64,000 bases of DNA, from positions 58,997,681-59,061,680 of the forward strand of contig CM051025.1 in assembly GCA_027627225.1 (NCBI GenBank), in the 5' to 3' direction. Position 1 is the stretch's first letter; every line of letters starts with the position of its first letter. The position numbers and the translations under genes are program-made. The notes below the pieces were generated by a model. That model worked only from the letters and a program-made list of their open reading frames with translations, made no database searches and was not told the origin of the DNA. The DNA is from Congeria kusceri. Taxonomy: Eukaryota > Mollusca > Bivalvia > Myida > Dreissenidae. Positions 53,698 to 64,000 of the stretch are shown one piece after another.

Positions 53698-55759
53698 GAT
53701 GTAAAGTGTTTTCTTACCATGCTAAATATAAGCTTAAAGATTGTATTTGTGCTTTAAATATGAAAACATTTATAATGCTATTTTCAAGATTTTTGATTTG
53801 TGATGTTTGGTAATTGATTTCAATTTTTCTAAATGTTGAACATTTGAGATTTCCATCATATTGAACATTCAAGTTGAAAATGCATTTAGCTTATCAAGTA
53901 CTTCAATCCTACAGTCTACCCGTAATTTGTTTTAAATGTCTTGCAAAGAACCAACTGCCATGCTTTGTTTACTTTAAGATTTTAGAGGTGTTTTGACTTG
54001 GCTGTAAATGCCAGACAAGTTGAGTATTGTCTCTCTCAATAAAAATAGCTTATCAGCTTTATTTGCTTTATCAACTGACTTATTAATCGGCTAATGAGTT
54101 TTAAACAAATTTACACAAAAATTAGTGTAAATGTTAAAAGCAAACACATTTTTCAATTTATTGTGTGTGTTTTTATTTATATATTTTTACTGCAAAGATT
54201 TTGTTTTGATATGATCCTACTTTAATACTTTAAGATCTGTTCACTAGCGTGTGTGTGATTTTAATATTGATATTCATGCTTGACAATTCAGGCGCGATAA
54301 CATCCAAACTAAATCGAACAAATATCAAATCCTAAAAAAAAAAATCCCTTTTAAATTACCCTTTTCAAAGACGCAAAATTGCAGTATTTTTAAAGGGCAA
54401 AAAATATTTGCTTTTCATGGTAGTGGATATTGCAATGGTTTGGGATGGATTTAAATTTACCTGCACACAAGGTTGTGGGCGATGGATTGCCTATACCAGT
54501 ATCCATTACACAAAAATGCCTTCAAATGTTTGTCATTTCACATGGACAGGGACAGAGATATGATAGACTGATTATTCTTTTTCATTCATGTAATGTGACA
54601 CCAGCCCTAGCTGCTGAATGCAGATAATAAGTAAATAAAGGCTATCCATTTTTGCCCATTGTCAATGGTAACAATACAAGTTTACAGAAAAATTTACTGG
54701 CCAGATTTAGAAGTTACTAATTATTTTAGGGTAGTACTTAAATAAATTACCATACATACCGTAATAAATGACCCCACCCTAATTATCGCCCCCCCCCACA
54801 TTTGTAATTTTCAATAAATCAGTGTGAATGCATGTAGAACACAAAAACATCATAATGTTAGTAAATCAGGGGCATTATTTTGGGACTCTACGGTAATGAA
54901 AAAAGTTTTCGTTTTAGCAGGTTTGTTTGTGTTCTTCTTCAGGCATTCATTTGAGTTAAATAAAGTTCATCTTTAACTGTTAGTGAGCAATTAGACAGTA
55001 TCATGGGTAATATTTTGTGTCCTTATAAATTACTAGGACTGGTGTATTCATAAAAATGTTTCATCTGTAAATACTACAGAAATGAAGTTTGGTACATAAT
55101 TAAACTAAATACAATACAATAAATTTGGCAGATTCAATAACTGTCGGCATGCCATTACAAATTAACTGACAATGCGATCACAATGAAATCAATAATAAAT
55201 GAACATATCTGATACATCTGACCAGTGTGACAGTTATAAGCAAATATTTAATACATGTATCTTTGTAATTGACATTGTAGCATGCTAGCTAATCCGAACT
55301 GCAAACAGACCCAGGGTTGGCTCTGGCTTTTGAAAAGTTGTCGCCACTTTTTTTTCGCCAAATTTGAAAACTTGGAGCCACTCAGGTGTTGCATGTTAGA
55401 GATGTTCACGTGGCATACTATATATAACTATACTATATATAACTTATATTTTTACATATAATTGTGATTGTAATGCATTAATAATTATTCCTAATGAAGA
55501 ATACAATAAATAAGTAAAGCGCCATATATCTCTTTAATCAATTTATTTCAATAACATTCAATTTATGAAGTACCAAAACATAGCATATTCCATATACATG
55601 TCCATGATTCATAATAGTTGCTACTAGAAATATTTAAGCAATACACTATTAATATGAGTATTACCATCATCATTATTTTTTTTTAATAGACAATTAACGA
55701 TGCATAAAAGTTACTAATTTACTTATTAATATGATACATATTAATACATAAATATAGAC

Positions 55760-55791
<32 letters not shown>

Positions 55792-56640
55792 GTACTGCCA
55801 CAAATTCAGCAAAGCAAGGTACACCGGAAAGGAAAACTGAAAATATACATGTACAGAAGACATGTCGTAATGTTCTCCTTTTTCATGACTGTGCAACTGG
55901 AGAATTCGAAGTTTGAGCATTTTAGATGGAGAAGAGACATCATCAGAATATAACAACAGTTTTTTACAAGGAGTATTTACGACTGAACTGGCCATTTTGA
56001 ATCTGAGACCCAACAAGTTTGCGGGCATGACTGATGACTGTATTTATTTGCATATAATGGTTTTACGATGATATTGTTTTATCGATCACGGTGAGATAGA
56101 AAGAGTTTACGACTGTCACGCTATTGACAGTGTAAGATTAACTATTTCGGCTGGCAAGTACTGACCAAATACAGCCTGGGCGAGAACACAATTATGTAGG
56201 TCATTTATTATTAATTATACCTGTATGTCTGTATCAAATACAACCAGTATGAAGATTTTTAGCAGTCTAGCTATGCTTTTTATTTGTATGTACAATTTTT
56301 CCATTAGTTGAGTAGTAAGAGTTTTAAACAACACTATGGATTATTATGGCTATGGAATAACCTGGATGATACAGATGCAAGTAAAAAATTATATTGTGTG
56401 ACAAAAAATATTAAAGAAGTTAAAGTTTAAGTTTAGAGCATGCATTGAATTATTAAATAACCATGTAGAGTAACTCGACAAATGATTTACTTGATTGAAA
56501 ATGTTATGAATCACTCCATACTTGGAAGCCTGCATAACGGATTACCAAATATGTCAATAAACAGCTTTAATTTGTTAAAATATATCCTGTTAGAAAAAAA
56601 AAATGTATCTAGTACCCAATACCTGTGCATGTTGGATTAT
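53698..56640. other. AT-rich intergenic sequence; one weak minus-strand frame
   Basis: Nothing firm. A (TA)n run lies at 55760-55785, and a minus-strand frame from 56028 to 55841 (MASSVVNTPCKKLLLYSDDV and on) is discussed as a finding. Confidence 0.45.
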
Positions 56641-56647
56641 TCAATAT

Positions 56648-56850
56648 CCTTTCAGGTAAATGTTTCAAGGTTTGATAAGTTTGTTGCAACTATATTTGAA
56701 ATCAGCAGATGACACACACACTTGTTTCATGGTTTGATACGTTTGTTGCAACTATATTTGAAATCAGCAGACGACACACACACTTGTTTCAAGGTTTGAT
56801 ACCTTTGTTGCAACTATATTTGAAATCAGCAGAGGACACACACACTTGGT
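56648..56850 (+). repeat. ~62-bp minisatellite, three copies
   Basis: TTTGATACGTTTGTTGCAAC, TATATTTGAAATCAGCAGA and CGACACACACACTTGTTTCA repeat with few changes. Confidence 0.92.
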
Positions 56851-57189
56851 AAGCTTCGTATAGTGCAGCTTTATTGAACTTTGATGACTCTCATCTAAAT
56901 TTGTAATGAAGCCAATTAAAATACTGGGTAAACTGTATTGCTCCTTTGGGGTACATCCAATTTGTTGCAGTTGACTCTCTCAAAGTGAAGCTGTATAAAT
57001 CTTGATTCTAAACAGCCTTTATTGCACATAATCTATTCTTGAGATACCAGTATAATTCCCTTCATCTTTATTGACATTTTGTTTTCGTTTCTTAGGAGAT
57101 ATCTTTGTACAGAAATTGTACATTAGTGCAAACTATATTTTGTAGAGATTGATAATGTAGTCACATTATATATAAACATTTATTTTTAG

Positions 57190-57715
57190 CTTGTCTGTTC
57201 ACCGAATAGTCTGAGATATTCTACTCACATATTCGTCGGTGTCGGCGTAATGCTCTGGTTAAGGTTTGCGTGCAACAAGTGCATTTCTCTGTAACTACTA
57301 GAGATATTAAAGTGAAACACACGTCTTCGAGGTCAGCATGTGAGGTCACTGATCAAGGCCCATAACTCTGACTTGCAATTGAACAGAATTATGCCCCTTT
57401 TTGAACTTAAAAATTCAGGTCAAGGTTTGCGTGCAACAAGTACATATCTCTCTCTAACTACTATGCATACTCAATTAAAACTTCACACATGTCTTTGGGG
57501 TCATTATGTTAGGTCACTAACCAAGGCCCATAACTCTGACCTGCAGTTTACAGAATTATGCCCCTTTTTGTACTTAGAAATATTCAGGTTAAAGTTTGCA
57601 AGCATAATTATCTCTGTAAGTACTACAGATATTCAAATGAAACCAAGGCCCATACCTCAGACAGAGATATGAATAGTTGACCGTGCTGTCCTGGGACAGC
57701 TCCTGTTTTTAACAT
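57190..57715 (-). mobile_element. Complete small tandem-core element
   Basis: Left end AGCTTGTCTGTTCACCGAAT with a TCGGTGTCGGCG block. Two and a half ~165-bp units follow (AAGGCCCATAACTCTGAC, AGAATTATGCCCCTTTTTG, GTTTGCGTGCAACAAGT). Right end GACCGTGCTGTCCTGGGACA then GCTCCTGTTTTT. Opposite orientation to 3895-5225. Confidence 0.8.
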
Positions 57716-58089
57716 GCTGTAATATAACCAACTTCGAATAGTAATAAGTATCATGGTAATATTCATGACCAGTCTTGTGATTCTTCCTTGTTTCAGCTGG
57801 TTTCCTCCTTTTGAAGGTCAAACTTTAAAGGGATGTGTTCACAGATCGGCAAATTGACAATTCTCAAAATTTGTGTCAATTATTCCAAAAAGAAAAATAG
57901 ATTATATATAAACAAGCGAACTAACACTACTGACAAGAAATATATTGGAAATATATTGTCTTTTATGAAAAATCATCAATTAAAATGGATAAAATGATAA
58001 AGCATTTGTTACAACGCTTTTCATCAGTATTTTGGAAAACACATGTATCACCTAAATAGCTTTGAAAAAAACAACACATGTTAGTAAGT

Positions 58090-58175
58090 CAGAATGGCTG
58101 AGTGGTTAGAGCGTTACATTTTTTATCCTGAAGATTGTAGGTTCAAGCCCCTGGAGTGAGGGCAAATTTTCTGAA
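58090..58175 (+). mobile_element. tRNA-like SINE head or tRNA pseudogene
   Basis: GTCAGAATGGCTGAGTGGTT is a good box A in a Leu/Ser-type D arm, and GTAGGTTCAAGCCCCTGGAG is a box B. The anticodon region is T-rich and the acceptor stem does not close properly, so it is not a working tRNA. A T-rich run follows. Confidence 0.6.
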
Positions 58176-58304
58176 TTAACTTTTTCTTCCTTATTTAATA
58201 TTTATTTTTTTACACAGGATGCTTTAGTTTTTTGCAGTTAAGATATGTAATGGTATTTTTTTTAAATAAGTAAAATCTGTTAACAAGTCCCTTTCAATAC
58301 CAAT

Positions 58305-58874
58305 TACTGGTGCAGTACCTAAATCCGAACGATTTCTCAGGATAATAGCATCAAACGAAAATAAAAAGTTAAGCATAATAAGTTAGGTCATAAGCTTTGG
58401 TCAAAACCTAAGAGGGAACGGCTATCTTAAAGTAACATTATGACATGTTTAAAAAAGGCCTGTAACATGTATCAAAATACAGCTGGAGAGTACCTTAATC
58501 CGGACACTGAAAAAAAAATGTTGTTATTAAAAACAAAAAGAATAAAAATAAGCATTCAACTACAACTTGTTCGTCAGTAATCATGTTTCCTTCGTTGTTT
58601 ACATTGTTCTGGTGTTTACTTTAAAACATTTCTCTGTACAGCTTTATTTAGCACATCTACTGTTTTGATTTCAATCCCCCTTGTGCAAATTTTTACATTT
58701 GAAAGAAAGAACAAACAATAGTAAGTTAATGAATTAATACTCAATTTATTCTGTTGAAGCTTGACATACGTTGATGAGACGGACGCGTGCATCAACTGAT
58801 ACCATAGAATTCTGGGTCTTGATGGTACACACATATTTGTTTTCAGGTGTACGGATATAGGTACTTCACCAGTA
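58305..58874 (-). mobile_element. Tc1/mariner-like terminal-repeat element, copy 2
   Basis: The reverse complement matches 491-1095 throughout, including the central TGGTATCAATTGATGCA region and both CCGGAC-bearing ends. It starts TACTGGTGCAGTACCTAAAT. About 570 bp with small indels. Confidence 0.75.
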
Positions 58875-59793
58875 TGCTTAAAAAATGTGCTGAATCAGTA
58901 TTTGGTAGTGGTACATTTTTGTGAACCTTTTGAGGGGGAGTAAGATATTTTTACCTGAAGTGTTTTAATCACAGCCCTGCATGACATTCAATTTTGTGAC
59001 ACTTGCTGTAACCTTTAGTTTATTAGGCACCCCAGTAACAAATCATTGTAATAAAATTACATGAACTGTGCACATTAAAACTGTAGAAGCATTTATTCAG
59101 AGTGTTAAAATAGAAACTAAAAATATTAAAATAAAACACAATGGAACGCTTTGCTTTGCAGAGTTTGACAAATATGCATTGTTTGTTATTAATAGTCCTC
59201 CTATTGATAATTGTATGTATTGTTCTGATTTTAGGCTATTTTCTTCAGGTCATGTGACCATAATTATCAATATATTTACATGCTTTTAGTGCTAATTTAT
59301 TACTTTGTTTATTTATTGGTAAAATTTTGCCCATATAATAATGAATACATTTTGCTTTTTTTTTAGGGGTTTTGAATAGAAGGAAGAGAAAATATATGTG
59401 TAAGATATGAATGTTTACCTAGTTCCGTGGTTGAGCAAGTTTTATTGAAAAATTAAAAAAACAACTTTGAAATGTGCACGATGGAACAATTGTCATAATT
59501 ATCATAGCAAATTAAGACACTTCTGCTGATTTTTATAAAGGTTGTAGATAATGGTAGTTATGGCGTTAATGATTTTAAGCAAACATGAAATTTACTGCTC
59601 ACTATTATTAACACGTCTCAATAAAACATAGCTCGTGAAACACCCTCCTGAAATCCTTATTGACTTCCTGGTATACCAGTATATATCCTGTTGAGATTCG
59701 TATGATAGTCCCATAGACTGACTTTGTATGACAATACTATCTTGGTCAGGGAAGACAATTGTTCACATTTAAATACCTGTAGAATGATATATG

Positions 59794-60030
59794 TATGAGG
59801 CATGTCATGGGTAAACCGGGTTTAATGCATGTGCGTCCTGTGCAGTCCGTAAGGCTGATCCAGGACGACACTTTCCGCTTTTGTGGTATTTTCTATTTCA
59901 AGGAAGTCTCTTTAAAACATTAATCCACTGTAGGCGAAAAGTGATTAGCCTGTGCGGACTGCGCAGGCTGATGCGGGACAACACTTTATGCACATGCATT
60001 AAGCCCGGTTTTCCCATGACACATCTCATA
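59794..60030. mobile_element. Fold-back MITE, copy 8
   Basis: From ATGAGGCATGTCATGGGTAA to CCGGTTTTCCCATGACACAT, with small deletions in the left inner arm (GTGCGTCCTGTGCAGTCCG). Confidence 0.84.
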
Positions 60031-60039
60031 TATATATAT

Positions 60040-60640
60040 CAGATGGTATTTTTTGTCTTCGTGAATGTGAAGGTGAGGCTTTTCCAGCTTTGGTTAACAA
60101 AGACAGGCCATTTTTTGAATTTAAGATTTATATACATTACTATATATCGTTGGAAAGGTCTTTCTAAATGCAAATCAATGCACTTTAATTGAAGCCTCTA
60201 TCATAAATTGTATAAAAGTTATTGCATTTTGAAGTTGCCATGTATATCAAAAAGGTGAGGCAAAAAAAAGAACGTCTGAAGTCTATGCACTTAAGGCAAT
60301 TTTACTGTGACAATCCAAGTGAAAAGTCTATAAAATCATACATCAAAAGAAAGATATTTCAATCAGGAGATCAATGCACTTTAAATGAAGCATTTATCAT
60401 AAGCGGTCTGAAAGTTATTGCATTTTGAAGTTGCCTTGGTTAGCCAAAAATTGAGGGAAAAATAAGAACGTCTCAAGTCTATGCATATAATGCAATTTTA
60501 CTGTGACAATCCAAGTGCAAAGCTTCTAATGTTACACATCAACAGAAAGATATTTCAAAAAGGAGAGCAATGTACTTTTAATAAAGTATCAGTCAATGAG
60601 GATAACAAAGTAATTGCATGTTTAAGTTTCCATTACTATC
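60040..60640 (+). repeat. ~190-bp tandem repeat, three units
   Basis: Units share GTTATTGCATTTTGAAGTTG, AAGAACGTCTGAAGTCTATG, TTTTACTGTGACAATCCAAG and AAGAAAGATATTTCAA. It starts just after a fold-back MITE. Confidence 0.85.
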
Positions 60641-62040
60641 ATCAAATGTGCCTATAGTTTATCGTATGTATAATTTTCGATGCATCTAAAATACAACATT
60701 CAAGCAAAATAAACATGTTGTAATATCATTTAAAACAAAAAAGATCCACTGTAGAAGAATTAATTTAAAATGAGGCTTTCACTTACAAGATTGCATTTCA
60801 TTTTAAAAAGTGTTAATCAGTTAAATATTGATTATTGATAGGAAATCCATCATTATATCATCAGTTTCCGGCCTACATTGGAAGATGTCTTTATGCCGAA
60901 GACCCATACCAACAACATGGAAACAACTTGCTTACTTTGGAAAATTCCGTGGCTTACACATGTCTTCAGAAATAACTCTGTTTACCAGGAGGCCAATGAT
61001 GGACTGATTACCTTAATATGAATTGTTATTAGAAATTAAAATTGATTATTAAATGTGAGAAGTATGAAGGAAGAAGTATGTTCATTACAAGCTAACCATT
61101 CAATCTTTAATTATGGGTCCAAAAAGCAATTGCTATGGTTAATATGTGTCGTTTGTGTTATTTTGCAACTAAGTCTAATGAACAAATCAAATAAACTTGA
61201 AACAAAGTTGTATGGACCTTGACATACAGGCTATATTTTAAAAGTGACATGCCGGTTATATTTGAAAAGATAATAAAATTACAACTTATGTCAGGGATTT
61301 TAACTAAAATATCGGTGGTCCATACAACATTATTATGGAACTCCCGAAAAATAACCAAAAGCAAACACAGTTAGGCCTAAATTAAAATTCTGTGTTTCCC
61401 CATTTATATACATTGTTACTGTTAATTGTAGACGGGATTTGGATAGTAGAACACTGTTATATATTATGAAATTATGTGTTGGTAGGTATTTAAAGGGAAA
61501 CAAACACAATTTTTATTTAAGCTTCATAGTCAATAAGAAAACTTTGACCAATGTGAACTTCAGTGAGACACAAAACAAATGCACTAGACAAGACACACAC
61601 GTACATAACAAACGCACAAACATGAATAAAACTGGGGTCACCGCCTTGGAACGGTCAATGCAAAAGAACAACATATATTGAAAATGGGTTCTGTGTGATA
61701 CAACCTTAATTAATAATGTACCATATAAAAGTCTAAATCTCAAGAAAACATCTGGACAAACCATTTATTTTTATGGTTAAACTAGTTCCATGATTGTATG
61801 AAATTTCCAGTTTGTGATGATGAATGCTGCGAACACTTAACTCTAAGTTCTAACAATCATAAAAATTAAAATATAATGATATAATTATTAATTATAGTTC
61901 CTAACAAAATAACAAGAACATCTGAAAAAGGTCAAATTTCTACAGGTCATTATCTCTTCTAATACAGTATGAATCAACTAAAACAATATTGTTTATTTAT
62001 TATGTTAATTATTATTAACAACATGCACTTCAAATAATAT
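60641..62040. other. AT-rich sequence, nothing recognised
   Basis: No supported gene or repeat. Confidence 0.45.
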
Positions 62041-62044
62041 GAAT

Positions 62045-62140
62045 AATTTGTGTATCCGAAATATAGATTGTCCGAAATATATACGCTCGCAGCTCATCTT
62101 TGTGTATCCGAAATATTGAATGTCCGAAATATATACCCTC
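62045..62140 (+). repeat. ~50-bp tandem repeat, two copies
   Basis: TGTGTATCCGAAATATxGA and TGTCCGAAATATATACxCTC occur twice. A reverse-complement relative (GGATACACAATATTTCGGAT) is in intron 1 at 17221. Confidence 0.85.
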
Positions 62141-62714
62141 CCAGTTCAACTGCATCGCGGCAAATTGCGGCAAAAGATATTCACAGACATGTGGGCTCAA
62201 TGTTCTTATAAATGCATCTTCTTTTTAAAAATCATAGTACAATTTATTCCAAAACAGTCTAATTAGCAATACGCATGATCAAATATGGGTCATTTCTTAC
62301 CAATTCGCTTGATTTTCTGTCTCGTCGTTTTTCATTACGTCTGCGCTTAAAATGTCGCCAAACATGTGCTTTCTACATAATTGATGACGTTTTACACAAA
62401 AAGCTGTCCAAAAGAAGGTAATTTGTAAAATATAGTACTGGGGTTTTCCCCAAAGTTCAATGTCATCCGCCATTTTTTATGCAAAACTAGGTCAGGTGTC
62501 CGGTTCAAAGACAGAAAAAAGGCATTGAAGACCATTGAGTGTGAGAAAACTTCATTGTTTTAGTAAGATAAGATATTATTTAGTTTGACTGAACCAATAA
62601 ATACCAACATTTCATTTAAAAAGTACATAAAACAAACTCCCAAAAATGTATGTTTACAACGGTGACACAATGGAGGAGCCTCGATTCGGTATCCCATTGA
62701 CCTTGTTACTTTGG

Positions 62715-63110
62715 TCTGCACACTTTAATTTGGTCTTTTGTATAGTATGTAACATTACCTTTAGTTTGTAACACTAGAATAAGTCTTCTGCTGTGGTTTG
62801 CAACACTTTAATGAGTCTGTGACACACTATCCAGTCATCACTGTGACAAACTATCAAGTGATCATCTTTGGTCTGTGACCCACTACATCAGTTTTGGTCT
62901 ATGACACACAATCACACAATCAAGTCATCATCTTTGGCCTGTGACACACTATCAAGGCATCAGTTTTGGCCTGTGACACACTATCAAGTTGTCATCTTTG
63001 ATCTGTGAAACACTATCAAGTCATCATCTTTGGTCTGTGACACACTATCAAGCCATCATATTTGGTTTGTGATACACTATCAAATAATCATCTTGTCTGT
63101 CTCATGGTGT
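62715..63110 (+). repeat. ~30-bp degenerate minisatellite
   Basis: About ten units of CTGTGACACACTATCAAGTC plus ATCATCTTTGGT with frequent changes. Confidence 0.9.
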
Positions 63111-63154
63111 CAAGTCTTCTGCATGTGACTGTATCACGCCTCTTGTATTTTGCT

Positions 63155-63305
63155 TTGATTTGTGACACTTATGTCATGCTTTGATTTGTGACACTATATC
63201 ATGCTTTGATTTGTGACACTATGTCATGATTTGATTTGTGACACTATATCATGCTTTGATTTGTGACACTATATCATGCTTTGATTTGTGACACTATATC
63301 AAGTC
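63155..63305 (+). repeat. 25-bp minisatellite, six copies
   Basis: Unit ATGCTTTGATTTGTGACACT plus ATATC. It is related to the adjoining 30-bp array through TGTGACACTAT. Confidence 0.94.
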
Positions 63306-64000
63306 ACTTGGGTCATATCTGTAACATTACTTCACTTTGGCTTGAAAAACAGTTTCAGTTTGTCAACAAAATGGGCTGATTAAATTAACAATTCAAATAT
63401 GATACATTAATAAGTCTTCAAATTTTGCCAGTGACTCAGCAACAATAAGTATTATTGGTTTAGTTGCAACAAACACAAAATATTTTATTTTCATCTAAAA
63501 CAAATTATCTAGTGCTAAACAGCTACAACAACAATAACAACAGCAAACTAAACAACAAGCAAACAAACTATGTGGTTGGTTTATATAAGGTCTGCAATGA
63601 AATAACAAATCTCCTATATTTGATCAAACCTCTGAACATAAACACCATAACATGTTTTCTCTATGCACCACTGAACCTGACAGTTAAACTAAATTATTCT
63701 ACCATTTTAGTAGGTATATGCTAGTAAAGGTTTAAATTATTAATATTGGAGATGTTTAGGAGGAGAACTGTTCCATTCTATCAGTTTTGAGATGAGAGTA
63801 TATATAATAGTGAGGGGACCTTGTGGTGCTGACCTAGAGTGAACTTGTACACGTCTGTCTGGTATGTGCTGAACTGTGTGGGCCAATATTGTATTTTGAT
63901 GGACTTTGCTGTTGTAATAACCATTGCCTAATTTCATTTTGTAACTAATAAGTGAAAAATAGCCATTTAACACAGTGGATAATAAGGTGACAATTCAAAT
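63306..64000. other. Intergenic window end, nothing recognised
   Basis: AT-rich; the open frames here show no family features. Confidence 0.45.

Noticed and set aside
58090..58175. Functional tRNA-Leu or tRNA-Ser
   Set aside because: The A and B boxes are good, but the anticodon arm and acceptor stem do not fold; more likely a SINE head.
59881..60192. 103-residue plus frame
   Set aside because: Starts in a fold-back MITE and runs into a 190-bp repeat; no protein features.

Overview
The window is animal nuclear DNA, AT-rich, with small exons in long introns, GT-AG splicing, Pol III genes and dense non-autonomous transposons and satellites. The repeats (fold-back elements ending in GGGAAAACCGG, tandem cores with 'GGCCCATAACTCTGACC'-type motifs, 'TTAGCTCACCTGAGC' and 'TATGCCCCC' headers) are bivalve-like. 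A dreissenid mussel is my best guess, but that is recall, not a search. I see no prokaryotic, organellar or viral genes.

Two protein genes can be assembled completely. On the minus strand (9082 down to 1916) six coding exons join in frame into a 691-residue TRIM-like protein: RING, B-box, coiled coil and a long low-complexity tail. On the plus strand (17058 to 37680) eight exons join in frame into a 354-residue nicotinamidase. It has two EF-hand loops fused to an isochorismatase-fold catalytic domain, with the Asp-Lys-Cys triad and metal ligands intact. The two genes are head to head, with about 8 kb of repeats between their start codons. A third gene may start at 49575 on the plus strand, but only a first exon is supported. 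A tRNA-Gln(CTG) gene lies at 49060-49131 on the minus strand.

The nicotinamidase introns hold the most unusual structure. The region of catalytic exons 4 and 5 has been tandemly duplicated. In the upstream copy the two exons are fused by a deletion into a 61-base pseudo-exon that keeps both splice sites but contains a stop. Three decayed copies of the start of exon 4 lie just upstream of the real exon. About 26 copies of a 56-bp minisatellite, each with a 3' splice-site-like block, end 27 bases before exon 6. Intron 3 also carries a dead 5'-truncated LINE and a tRNA-derived SINE, both with perfect target-site duplications.

The rest is repeats: eight copies of a fold-back element, two inverted copies of a Tc1-like terminal-repeat element, a hAT-like MITE with a 5-bp target duplication, several other MITEs, bivalve elements with tandem-repeat cores, and many minisatellites (17, 25, 34, 37, 42, 56 and 60 bp). 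Stretches with nothing recognisable are listed as such.
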